From NCBI RefSeq assembly GCF_043290135.1, contig NC_134702.1, positions 85,991,317 through 86,055,316 of the forward strand: 64,000 nucleotides of DNA, written 5' to 3'. This stretch comes from Rhipicephalus microplus (Eukaryota; Arthropoda; Arachnida; Ixodida; Ixodidae). Below are positions 49,044-58,192 of the stretch, piece after piece (positions within the stretch are counted from its first letter, which is position 1; each line of letters starts with the position of its first letter). The notes under the pieces are model-generated. The model had not been told where the DNA came from. It made no database searches and saw only the letters and a program-made list of their open reading frames with translations. Made by a program: the position numbers and the translations under genes.

Positions 49044-50769
49044 AAAGAAGATGCATGAAAAGGGAAGGATGATATTGGAAACTGGCAAAAAAGGGATGAC
49101 AGACTTCTTAAGCTATGCTGCCATTGAGATTTTCAGCTGTTCACGCAATTTTCACACGTGGCTTTGATGCAGCTATGCACATATCACACAAGCATGCTGA
49201 CTGTACAGTTAGTATAACTGCAACCTTCATGTACCCAGCCTTCATGTACCCTCTATGACATTTCAGAACATCTGAGTCAGTGTTAGCATCAAGTTATGTT
49301 CTTCATGCTGGGGAACCAGTGTGATGAGTTACCATTTCTACAGAATGAAGCCCTGTCTACCTGGAACAAGCTGCAAGATATATAACTAAACGGCCCTGTT
49401 CAGGGCCAGTCAATCTCTGTCCGGCTTGGATGCACCAACTGATTCCCTTTATCATCAACCCTCAATAAAACTAGCAAATGTTTGTACATGTGCAAGCAGT
49501 GTCATTCAATATCTTAGGAAACGCTTGTGAAGCAATTTCAAGGAGAATCATTTTTCTGATGTCATAGTGAGGCATTAGGAACACCTTAGTCACACCAAAT
49601 GCCATTATTCAATGAGAGGAACAAGAGAAATATTTCACTGGTAACTATGAAGTAAACAAAAAAACAAATGTTTTCAGATACTGCGAGATCATTTCATAAA
49701 AAAGCTCAGAAGTTGCTATGTGTGGTCACATTTAATCTGTGCGAGCATCGTGTGGGTACAAAATTCTGTACCAAACATAGGTTCAGCTTTCTGAAATAGA
49801 CCGCGCTGCACAAGCTAGCTCAGTGCATGCACTTCTGTACCCTGCCAGAGAATATTTTTACCACCAGTATGTTGTAACGTGAAGTGAAATGGTGATTGCA
49901 TACTAGGGCGCGTCCTGCAGGACCCCAATAAAGTTGTTTCACTTGATCGGTTGGTGTGCTGTAAGCAGAACATTTCCAAGAAAAATCGTATAGTTTGGAG
50001 GAGGACTTAAGCAAGGAAAGGTGTAGATAAAACACTGGATTCACTGGCATTATCCTCACCAACTATAACATTGTTTTTCTGGTGAAGCTTTGTGCCTGAA
50101 CAGCGAGCAGGATAAGCTGGTAAAAACATGCAAAATGGGAAGTCTAGCACAGCAATCTGTGCAGTACTGCTCATTTCATGGAGCATTAATTTCACAGGCT
50201 TTGCTCACTGTTAGCGTTAAGCCAATATTATGTCCACTCCAGGGTGGAAGCCCAATCAATGTTCCCTGTCCTGTATGAGCCAATTTCATAATATGGCTGA
50301 TAATTTCTCCATCTCATTGCAACTAATCACCTGCCACCCTCTGCTACATTTCATGTGTCCTAATATAAATTAATTGACATTACTGACCTGTCATCCATCT
50401 TTTTTTCTCATTCCCAACTAATGTATTCATTTTTGATAAACTCTGCTTTCTTCCCATGTCTTAATATTATGCTAGCCTTTTTTCATTTTTCTGAAACATT
50501 ATCTTTGCTCAGAAGCTAGAAGTTATCAGAAAGAACATAACGACATTCTACCTCCTGAGCATATGGCATCATCAATACAAAAATGTAATAAAAGTGAGAA
50601 AACATCCTATCTATATAAGAGGCCCTAAAATACTGCAGGAGGCAACAAATAAACTGGTATTTCTATAAAGGCAGTGACAAAAACTTTGACTACTGTCACT
50701 TATTCTGATTCCTGGGACATCTTTTTTAGTACATCATAACACATAATTACACATTTACACAATTTACAC
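49044..50769. other. No gene seen
   Basis: AT-rich interior. Open frames are under 85 codons and unrecognised. Confidence 0.4.
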
Positions 50770-51580
50770 AGAGGAATTGCCACCACGTGCATTGAGGCCA
50801 CCCTTCAGAAGTCATGTGAGCACAAGGATGAGGTAAGCCTTAAAAACCAGATTAAAAGACTAAAGGATGCTGGATATCCCAACACCATCACACCCATGTG
50901 CTAAACCCTCCTGCAGAAAGTCAAGTTAAACAAAACAGGACCAAAATAAAAACAGAATGACCAAAGATCTTTGCATGCTATACCGTACGTACATAAGGTG
51001 TTTCACAATATAAAGAAAATAGCGAGTCGATATGATTTTATCTTGTTACTTGCCATCCCTTGCAAGTTTTCAAAAGTGTGTGTACTAAAAAGCAACAGGA
51101 ATAGCCATTATTTCACCATTCGTCACGAGAATAGGTATACTGAATGCCAATATATAGTTGTGTATGAGATACTATTGACACGTGGAAACGTAAACATAAG
51201 ACAAACTGGGCAATGCCCCAATGTTTGAGCAAGACAGCATGCTTAAAATGTTAAGAATGGCTATGGTAGTCGCATGGCCATACACTGTAAAGAATGTAAG
51301 TGCAGTTCTATGTTTCATAAAACACTGTTTTTGAAAAAAGCAAGAACAAGAAATGAAAGAGAGACTGTGAAAGCATTTTCTTGTCAGGAAGGCCATGGAT
51401 CAGTGCATCAGTATACCTTCACTCATCCATTCGGAGAGAGAGTATTCTTTTCTCAGTTAGGATTATATTATCATGGTCTCACATGTGTCGTTGTGCATGA
51501 GCACTGTTCTTGTACTCTGTAAAAAAGTGGGCGTAGTACCTTCAATAAAATTTAGTTGGCAGTCAGCGCTCTTTCCTGTC
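50770..51580 (+). pseudogene. Penelope-like element remnant: linker and GIY-YIG-type endonuclease
   Basis: A degenerate plus-strand frame contains KNQIKRLKDAGYP, then AIPYVHKVFHNIKKIASRYD, then RYTECQYIVVYEI..GNVNIRQTGQCPN, which is the GIY-YIG core of PLE endonucleases with the central Y-I-G changed (NIR), then after stops AIHCKECKCSSMFHKT. The tail AATAAAATTTAGTTGGCAGT and GCGCTCTTTCCTGTCC at ~51544-51580 matches, from memory, the PLE 3' flank in ticks. It has multiple stops and a mutated catalytic motif, so it is inactive. Confidence 0.65.
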
Positions 51581-53173
51581 CTTTTTGTCTCTTCCTGAAC
51601 TTCTCTCACTGTTACTAGAACACAACCACGATGAACCAACTTGCCCAGATTAAGCTATTGTTGACGAAAAGTCAGAGCATGAAAATACTTCAGGGGCTCA
51701 GAACCTCCTCACTACCCGTCTAGTTACGGCCCTGGTCTATGTGTTCCGAGAGTGAAGCACTAGTGAAGCTATCTAACTACCTAACGGTGAGGAGGGTTTG
51801 TGTATACTCGAGCTTGTTTCATGACATGGTGAGAGGTGGCAGGTTGTTGAAATAATATGCTGTGTGGGAGGTCAAGATTTTGATTGAGAACGCTGAGTAT
51901 GAGCCAGTGACATTAGGCGTTCAAGACTTTTTGCGATATTCACTCTAGCATAGGACCTTGGTTGGTGGTTGACGTGTGCATTCGATCACATTGTAGTCTT
52001 CCATCATAATTTTTTTGCCACTTGGCGTCGACGCTCTTGAGTTGTACCAAAGTAATTAAGCATCCAGGTACAAGTATCTTCTGTCAATGTTTCAATGAAG
52101 AGCTGAATATGAGTAATAGCTTCCATCGATACTTCTGGCATTGGTGTATGCACATTTCTTTTGAAGTTCTCTTGTAAAAAAGGCAGTAAAGGTATGTTTT
52201 TGTGACTTTTTAGTGTTGGCCAGAACTGCTGGTGTGTCTGAACGGCTCTTCGTTGTGGTGTTGTCTTGTTCAGGGCCACAGAGCTTTCAGTCTTTTTTTA
52301 TATTTGCCTTCACAGGAATGCTCTTTGCATGCTTCTTCAGTACTTTGTATTATTCCTAAAGCATTGACTTCCAGATTTTGATTGTGGTACTTAAATCTAG
52401 TGTTCAACTTCACGCTAGCTTCATTTGCACGCAAAGCAAGAACTCAGGAGTATGGTAACTTTTGCTATGGGTTTTCCCTTATTCAATCTACTGTATTTTT
52501 GCCTGTGTTGTCTAAGCGCTGACAGCCTCGTGCGACAGCTTTTTTTTTTTTTGTGCACTTATTGTGTGCCAATGACTTATTTGCCTCCTCAGCTAAAGAC
52601 TTTTTGTATTATAAGAGAAAGCTCTATCTGTATTGCTTTTGTCATTTGCTGATGGTGTATCTTCAGTATCTTTTCTCAGTGTACACTATACTTGAATGGA
52701 AGAGCAGCATGACTACCTTCAGCTGTTAGCAGGCTTTCAGCTGCTGTAATACTGATTGATGCTCCTTTCTCGGGCGTTCTATTTTGAATGGTTGGCATGT
52801 CATTGATTCTTTTAAACTTTAAAACTGCAGGTGCACCTTTTTCTGGTTACACCTGGTATATTTGTCCAGTGGTTATATATATATATATATATATATATAA
52901 TGTATATTGCTCACTTGAGAAACAAGGCCTCTTTACGTTAGGTGCACATCAGGTGGGAAGAGTACTTCTATTACTTGCCAAGATTGTGGCCCCTTATGGT
53001 GGGAATCATAATGCACTGTTGATGTGTCAAATTCACATAGCATAATTCCAAGGCACTCGATCAATATCCAAGGAAGAAAATTATGTTCTTTTGCGTGAGT
53101 CAGCAACTCATAGTAATTTGTATGTAAATAAATACCATTCTTGGCTGTCATGTTTTATGGAAGCACATGTGCT
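51581..53173. other. No gene seen
   Basis: AT-rich with a short (TA)n at ~52873-52900 and T-runs. Minus frame 52004-52279 is unrecognised. Confidence 0.4.
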
Positions 53174-53253
53174 TCGTTAATAACAAAAAACACGCACGCT
53201 CACGCCACTGCAGTGGCGTGAGCGTGCGTGTTTTTTTTTTTTGTTATTAACGA
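53174..53253. repeat. 80-bp near-perfect palindrome
   Basis: Left arm TCGTTAATAAC-A6-CACGCACGCTCACGCCACTG; right arm CAGTGGCGTGAGCGTGCGTG-T12-GTTATTAACGA. The arms differ only in homopolymer length and there is no spacer, with CTGCAG at the centre. It folds into one long hairpin. It could be a tiny fold-back element or the product of a hairpin-capped repair event. Confidence 0.9.
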
Positions 53254-53892
53254 TTTGCCCTATGCATTCACGTTTCTTCTTTTTTTGTGTGTCGTACTTC
53301 TCGTATCGCGCAGCCTACCGTTTTGGGCACACGTAAAAAAAGTACATAAAAAAGATGCGTTCCACGCCGAAATTCGCGTTCGCAACGAGCTGGGCACCGA
53401 CAGGGTGCCCTACGACGCCCGCACACTCCGCAACACCTCACCAACCGTTCGCTGCGATGTTGTTGGGAATTCGTGTGGTCGTTGCATGAATATAGCGCGT
53501 GCGTGCGTGCGCACGCGCGTCTGTGTGTTAGATCACGGCAACTGCATATGTTGTATGATTCAGTCACCATAACGCAACTGACGACCCCCGCTCTTCCCAC
53601 ACGTCAAGCAGCAGCAAGTGCCGTTAACCGTACTGTGCTGTGAACGCAAAACAGATTCGAATAGGTCGCGTAGATAGCTAGCCCGACACATGATACGATA
53701 AGATTTGCGTCAGATATTCGTCGTCTACATGCACGCGTAAGACAGCGGCATCCGCAGCAGCTTCGTCATACGTGCGGATAGCACCGCATCGGACGTCACG
53801 TCTGACAGAGAAACTTGGTCGGTAATTTTTTCTCACTTAAAAAGCCTACCTTGCACAACTTCAACCAACGATTATGCATTTCAACGAGCTGT
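53254..53892. other. No gene seen
   Basis: Moderately GC-rich spacer with a (GCGT)n-like run at ~53500. The frames at 53228-53572 (plus) and 53268-53600 (minus) overlap each other and are unrecognised. Confidence 0.4.
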
Positions 53893-53906
53893 GCATGGTT
53901 TAATGA

Positions 53907-54147
53907 TTGATTGATTGATATGTGGGGTTTAACGTCCCAAAACCACCATATGATTATGAGAGACGCCGTAGTGGAGGGCTCCGGAAATTTCGACCACTTG
54001 GGGTTCTTTAACGTGCACACAAATCTGAGCACACGGGCCAACAACATTTCCGCCTCCATCGGAAATGCAGGCGCCGCAGCCGCGATTCGAACCCGCGACC
54101 TGCGGGTCAGCAGCCGAGTACCTTAGCCACTAGACCGCCGCGGCGGG
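53907..54147 (-). repeat. Full-length Ruka-like tRNA-derived SINE (second copy)
   Basis: Same structure as the copy at 40250: minus-strand A box GGTCTAGTGGCTA, B box GGTTCGAATC, tail of ATCAATCAATCA units. A perfect 14-bp duplication GCATGGTTTAATGA flanks it (53893-53906 and 54148-54161). The two full-length copies are very similar, so the family was active fairly recently. Confidence 0.93.
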
Positions 54148-54347
54148 GCATGGTTTAATGACGAAAAGATAGTTCTAATATTGTGCCCGGCACATATATT
54201 ACTCTCTCTCTAACTTGAAAAATCGGCGCGTGAATTGGGGCACGAACAGCGCCAAAAAGCAGCACACGCAGAAATTGGCTCATATTCTAATACTATGACA
54301 TCGTGATGTTGACTTTTCAGCTGACGCCGGCAATAACGTTCAAACGG

Positions 54348-54714
54348 CGGGCCAATAATGCCGGTCTTATTGGATGGCTCCGCCCATATTGGCTGCTACT
54401 TGTACAACCTGGCCCGATGTATCCGTTCTAATAGGCCGGCACAGCCTATATGGGCGGAAAGTTCTGAAAGCTGGCCCAATATAACCAATCTAATAGACTG
54501 GCACAGCCATCATTGGCGGAATGTTGTTAATGCTGGTCCAACATAGCCGTTCTATTCGGCTGGCAGAACCAATATTGGGGGTACGTTGTCAACGCTGGTC
54601 CAACGTCGCCGTTCTATTTGGCTGGCATAGCCAATCTTGGCGGTACGTTGTGAAAACTGGGCCGTTCATGGGCCAGGGAATGCCGATCTATCCCCAATAT
54701 TGGGCCAACCTTCT
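54348..54714. repeat. 62-bp right subterminal tandem array of the CCCAGG element
   Basis: Units begin TGGCCC/TGGTCC at 54348, 54410, 54472, 54534, 54596 and 54658, exactly 62 bases apart. Each has NCCGTTCTATT, GGCTGGCA(C/T)AGCC and ATTGGCGG-type blocks. Five full units and a partial one reach within a few bases of the right terminal repeat. The unit shares the TTGGNCCAA theme with the left subterminal region. Confidence 0.9.
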
Positions 54715-54726
54715 GTGCTGCCTGGG

Positions 54727-54841
54727 AACTTACCAAGTCAGATCCGCTATACACGGGAGCTCAAAACGCCGCAACCCTACAGAGGTTGTACATGTAGTCC
54801 GGATGAAGCCGTACTATGAGAGATCACCGGAAGACCAGTGA
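54727..54841 (+). pseudogene. pol: Ty3 Pol C-terminal tail, separated by the CCCAGG transposon
   Basis: Reading resumes YQVRSAIHGSSKRRNP.. VVHVVRMKPYYERSPEDQ to TGA at 54839-54841. This is the end of a Ty3 integrase C-terminal domain (the VHVxRxKPY motif is typical). It joins in frame with codon 31491-31493 plus the duplicated AA. A 106-codon frame also reads through from the transposon end, which is incidental. Confidence 0.88.
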
Positions 54842-54895
54842 CGCCTACGCCTACCACGAATCTATTCATTGCCTGACGCATCGGGACGATGCGTG

Positions 54896-54910
54896 TGAGG
54901 AGGGGGATTA
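54896..54910 (+). promoter_or_regulatory. Polypurine tract of the Ty3 element
   Basis: GTGAGGAGGGGGATTA directly abuts the 3' LTR start TGCCACG. Plus-strand DNA priming at such a purine run is standard for LTR retrotransposons. Confidence 0.8.
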
Positions 54911-55201
54911 TGCCACGACATAGTGACTGCATTCAAATAACGCGCCCATCACCACGCGCACAGAGACATACATGGGCGCCGTCTAGTGTTGCGCAGAGAC
55001 GATGATGATAGCACGAGAACCCAGCTGGCCCCTGCTGATGTGTGCCACGCGCTTGGGACTCTTCTTGAAGAAGTAGAAGAGGAAGACATCTTGCCGTTCT
55101 GCTGTAACGTGCTACGACCATAGTCCGTTTGAGTTGTGGGCACAGGTTCGCCCTTTAATAAATACGTTTTGTTATACCCCGAGTCCTTCAACATCGTTAC
55201 A
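54911..55201 (+). repeat. 3' LTR of the Ty3 element
   Basis: 291 bp, read as identical to 12764-13054. Followed by the target duplication ATAT at 55202-55205. Confidence 0.92.
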
Positions 55202-55205
55202 ATAT

Positions 55206-55585
55206 GATGGTGCAATGGTGGAATATTTTCTCTGAGGTCTCGTTTGGAAAATAGGCTTACTGTGGGAAGACTTCGCGTAACTGTGATGGGTGAGTTGAAA
55301 AGCCTTCCGCTGATGAGGCATGGACAGATATTCATTGTATTTGAACCAAACGATCATTTCTTGTTTGATCTTTTTTCATGACTCGTCGTTTTGAAATATG
55401 TGGGTGAGGTAGAATTTGAAGGCCTCAACGGAGACGTAGTCGGTAAAGTTAGCGACCATCTCCCGTTCCGACCATGATACAGCGGTAGCGTGGAGCTCGA
55501 ACAGGTCGAACCAGTCCTGTACAGATCCATCGTCCGCTGCTCCGGTGTACTTGGGGATGGGAAGGTCTGTCGATGGTTCTGTCAT
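55206..55585 (-). pseudogene. gag: Old retroelement gag-like ORF, N-terminal part (right of Ty3 insertion)
   Basis: Minus strand from ATG 55585: MTEPSTDLPIPKYTGAADDG then VQDWFDLFELHATAVSWSER, a Retrotrans_gag-like start with the conserved W..F..LF pattern. A single in-frame stop occurs at 55376-55378, after which the same frame continues to the Ty3 insertion at 55205 and resumes at 12763. The protein would have been about 200 residues. The upstream minus-strand sequence (55586-55717) leads to the 5' LTR at 55718-55819. Confidence 0.65.
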
Positions 55586-55717
55586 GATGCCGGTAACTGC
55601 ATGCGCCTGAGATCACCTCTTCTGTCGTCGATATTTAGTTGAGGCGTACTGCCGGTGGCTTCGTGAGTGATGTGAGGTTGAAGAGCGGTGGTCAGGTCTC
55701 CATCCTGTCGACTCGTG

Positions 55718-55819
55718 TGACGCTATGATGACTGGGAGACGTGGGCTGGCTCGGACGCCATGTTTATTCCATTTTCACTTCTTCCACATCTACCTCTACT
55801 ACTACTTTATTACGTCACA
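55718..55819 (-). repeat. Short LTR (5' LTR) of the old minus-strand retroelement
   Basis: TGACGCTATGATGACTGGGAG...TACGTCACA, TG..CA. Direct repeat of 11330-11448 with substitutions and a ~17-bp gap. It borders a (CA)n(TA)n tract, so no target duplication can be read. Confidence 0.65.
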
Positions 55820-55969
<150 letters not shown>

Positions 55970-56060
55970 GGAGTAATAATTCAATGGGCCAGTTAGTCTT
56001 CGTGAAGGTATGGGATATGGCACAACGGGAGCGTTGTCAACAAGGATAAATATATTTATT

Positions 56061-56100
56061 TCCCAACAGTTTCGGGAGGGGACCTCCCTTCATCAGGGGA
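56061..56100 (-). ncRNA. Hammerhead ribozyme-like motif (left inverted repeat)
   Basis: Minus strand: TCCC (stem I), CTGATGA (plus 56090-56096), stem II GGGAGG/CCTCCC with a short loop, GAAA (56070-56073), C-TG-TT, GGGA (stem I'). All core positions are canonical. Stem III is minimal (an A-U and a C-G pair), as in PLE-type hammerheads. Cleavage would be expected after GTT. Confidence 0.7.
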
Positions 56101-56264
56101 TGAGTTATACTGACATGAGCTTCCAAACTTCCTTGCTGCCGCGTCCCTCTCGCCTTGAAAGACGTTTGCGAGAGTGAGAGGGAACTGGAAGAAGGGGAAA
56201 AAAAAGGAGAAAAAAGACGAAAAAAGAAAGAAAAGAAAGAAAGTAAAAAAGAGGAAGAACCACT

Positions 56265-56828
56265 GTGAACACTGAGAACGAAGCCCCTCACGTGGTGTAC
56301 CGCCGGGATAAAAATCTGAAGGACATTCTTGTCAGGGCAAAAACAAACACCCCCAAAATTCAATCAGGGTGCCATCCCTGCGGAAAATCTCGATGCAAGG
56401 TATGCCCACAGATGCTCACAACACGTGAATCCAAAGCGAACTTCTCGGATTTCCAATTCTGCATAACTGAAAGCCTTAATTGTGACTCCAGTAACGTAAT
56501 ATACATGCTACATTGCAACATCTGCGGACAAGAATATATCGGCCAAACAGACACGCCATTTCGGCTGCGGTTCAATAATCACCGGTACCACGCCACTTCA
56601 CTGCCGAAGCTACCTTTATCTAGACATCTGCGCCTGCCAGACCACAGTTTTAAAAATATTAGCGTAACTCTTTTGCAGTCCAGTTTTTCAAACAGACGCG
56701 AGCGCGAACAGCGTGAGGCATATTTTATTTTCAAATTTCGTACATTAGTAGCCGGTATCAACGAGGACCCCGGAAAACTTAACTGCCTCCGAGAAGTAAG
56801 CCAGGAGAAAATTGGTGACAAAGATTGA
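56265..56828 (+). CDS. PLE C-terminal domain with GIY-YIG endonuclease
   Basis: Encodes the endonuclease that nicks target DNA for PLE retrotransposition. A zinc-binding segment CHPCGKSRCKVCPQM (~residues 36-50) precedes the GIY-YIG core: VIYMLHCNICGQEYIGQTDT with R and H-R downstream (RLRFNNHRYHA), then a helical tail with the conserved RREREQREAYFIFKF. The frame is open for 187 codons; the first ~7 are inside the left inverted repeat, so the original protein was longer upstream and would have included a reverse transcriptase that is now absent. The domain itself looks intact. It is followed by AT-rich and C-rich 3' sequence (56829-57172) with no other ORF. Confidence 0.85.
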   Translation: MNTENEAPHVVYRRDKNLKDILVRAKTNTPKIQSGCHPCGKSRCKVCPQMLTTRESKANFSDFQFCITESLNCDSSNVIYMLHCNICGQEYIGQTDTPFRLRFNNHRYHATSLPKLPLSRHLRLPDHSFKNISVTLLQSSFSNRREREQREAYFIFKFRTLVAGINEDPGKLNCLREVSQEKIGDKD

Positions 56829-57357
56829 TAGCTGGAGACCATGCTTTTTTCTGACTGACTCGTACGTGTACACTGTCCTTTTTTTTTTCACATGCACATA
56901 CAAAGTGTTTACGTTCGCCTACCACTTCATGACCGTTGAAGGGAAACGGACGAAGATTAAAGGTAAATAGCCGACCGACCCATTAACGAGAAACCTTTCC
57001 TTTACACACACCGCCCGCCGCCCGCCGAACGACCAATTACGGGGAAACCCCTTTCTTTAGGCACGCCGTCCCGGACCCTCCCGGCACCGCGGCGACAATC
57101 TTGGGTGGCCCGACACACGCCAAGAACTGAACAGCACGTGATATGAACCGTAGGTGGATGTAGACGGACAGTTGGCTTCGTTCTCAGTGTTCACAGTGGT
57201 TCTTCCTCTTTTTTACTTTCTTTCTTTTCTTTCTTTTTTCGTCTTTTTTCTCCTTTTTTTCCCCTTCTTCCAGTTCCCTCTCACTCTCGCAAACGTCTTT
57301 CAAGGCGAGAGGGACGCGGCAGCAAGGAAGTTTGGAAGCTCATGTCAGTATAACTCA

Positions 57358-57400
57358 TCCCCTGATGAAGGGAGGTCCCCCCCTCCCGAAACTGTTGGGA
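57358..57400 (+). ncRNA. Hammerhead ribozyme-like motif (right inverted repeat)
   Basis: TCCC (57358-57361) pairs with GGGA (57397-57400). Core CTGATGA 57362-57368; stem II GGGAGG (57370-57375)/CCTCCC (57382-57387); GAAA 57388-57391; minimal stem III C-TG; likely cleavage after GTT (57394-57396). It is the plus-strand mirror of the left copy. The stem II loop has extra C residues. Confidence 0.7.
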
Positions 57401-57447
57401 AATAAATATATTTATCCTTGTTGACAACGCTCCCGTTGTGCCATATC

Positions 57448-57452
<5 letters not shown>

Positions 57453-57522
<70 letters not shown>
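57453..57522. repeat. (TA)n tract right of the PLE
   Basis: About 35 TA units bounding the PLE on its right side. Confidence 0.92.
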
Positions 57523-57525
<3 letters not shown>

Positions 57526-57784
57526 CAGGTGCCTGTACCGTATCGCAAAAAACAGGGCCTTCCATATTTAAATGTAAAAGCATTGAGATGTCTCATACTC
57601 CTGGTAACCAGCTGCATCCTTCCGTGACCTGGATACTAGCATACACCAAGTCGAACAGTGTCCACACTTGCACTAGCTTCTTTTGACGTTTTGTAAGCAC
57701 GTACAGCTTGGAATGATACCAGCCATAATATGAAGTGCCACATTTAAAAAGCCTTTAGTTGTGCTCCACATCCTTTAAGCCATG
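57523..57784. other. No gene seen
   Basis: Short unique spacer between the PLE and the LINE. Confidence 0.4.
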
Positions 57785-57814
57785 GGTTTAAAGTATGGTG
57801 GGCAGTGGTGGTCT

Positions 57815-58190
57815 CGGTGGCTACGCCCCGGAACAGTCATCTAACCCGCTCGTGTTTGCCATGCAGGTGTGCGTGATGCTTGCCATTCACGCACTTGCCT
57901 CCGCCTCACTGGGCACAGTGCCCCACAGACAAGCAGCCTGCGAGCCTTATTGGCTCGATATCAGCGCGGATACACCTACCCAATGCGGTTTCAACATCGA
58001 TGCACTGGCCTGTCAAGCGGCGTCTCCACGTGAGAAACTATGGATACGGCAGCCACTAGTAGCCCTATCGTCATCAGCATCACCAACAGCTATAAAACCG
58101 GAGCATCCCCGCGCGGCATGCTGTGGGCTCGGTGCATGGCTACGCCACGGAACAGTCATCTAACCCGCTCCTGTTTGCCATGCAGGTTGG
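57815..58190 (+). repeat. Duplicated 5' UTR units of the LINE
   Basis: GGCTACGCCNCGGAACAGTC, ATCTAACCCGCTC and TGTTTGCCATGCAG occur at ~57821 and again at ~58139, 318 bases apart. The later copy adjoins ORF1. Tandem 5' units are how some LINEs regenerate internal promoters. Confidence 0.75.
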
Positions 58191-58192
58191 TA

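Larger units (their letters stand above)
31496..54726. mobile_element. 23.2-kb CCCAGG-ended TIR transposon inside Ty3 pol, superfamily undetermined
   Basis: The ends are CCCAGGCAGCAC (31496-31507) and GTGCTGCCTGGG (54715-54726), a 12-bp perfect inverted repeat, flanked by AA (31494-31495 and 54727-54728). If the terminal C is excluded, the duplication could be read as AAC. Removing the element with one AA restores the pol frame (..SDVTYQVR..). Subterminal arrays lie at both ends. Contents: a minus-strand spliced DUF4806-like gene ending ~0.95 kb inside the left end; nested Tigger elements; two full-length SINEs and a SINE piece; LINE fragments; a PLE endonuclease remnant; and a long palindrome. 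I could not identify a catalytic transposase. It is neither Polinton (no polymerase or capsid gene) nor Helitron (it has TIRs). Confidence 0.85.
12764..55201 (+). mobile_element. Young Ty3/gypsy LTR retrotransposon carrying two giant DNA-transposon insertions
   Basis: Boundaries are two 291-bp LTRs flanked by ATAT. Own sequence is 12764-13752, 27313-31495 and 54727-55201, about 5.6 kb, a normal Ty3 length. The rest (36.8 kb) is two TIR-bounded insertions, one in gag and one in pol. Order is LTR, gag, protease, reverse transcriptase, RNase H, integrase, LTR; I see no env. The LTRs read as identical, so integration was recent. Gag has two nonsense codons (27398-27400 and 27950-27952), so this copy was defective or became so soon after integration. 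It is inserted into the gag-like region of an older LTR element of opposite orientation. Confidence 0.9.
56008..57452 (+). mobile_element. Compact Penelope-like element with ~280-bp inverted terminal repeats
   Basis: 56008-56285 and 57173-57452 are inverted repeats differing mainly in homopolymer lengths. Between them is a GIY-YIG ORF on the plus strand. (TA)n tracts flank both outer sides. PLEs can end in inverted LTR-like repeats with hammerhead ribozymes, and both are present here. The reverse transcriptase domain is missing, so this is a 5'-truncated or internally deleted copy. Confidence 0.85.

Noticed and set aside
31496..54726. Polinton/Maverick or Helitron interpretation of the 23-kb element
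   Set aside because: No DNA polymerase B, capsid, ATPase or Rep/helicase genes; the inverted ends are only 12 bp and the duplication is 2 bp.
12764..55201. Assembly chimera as the explanation for distant identical LTRs
   Set aside because: Both internal insertions have matched inverted ends, short target duplications and restore the reading frames exactly, which misassembly would not produce; read-level confirmation is still the decisive test.
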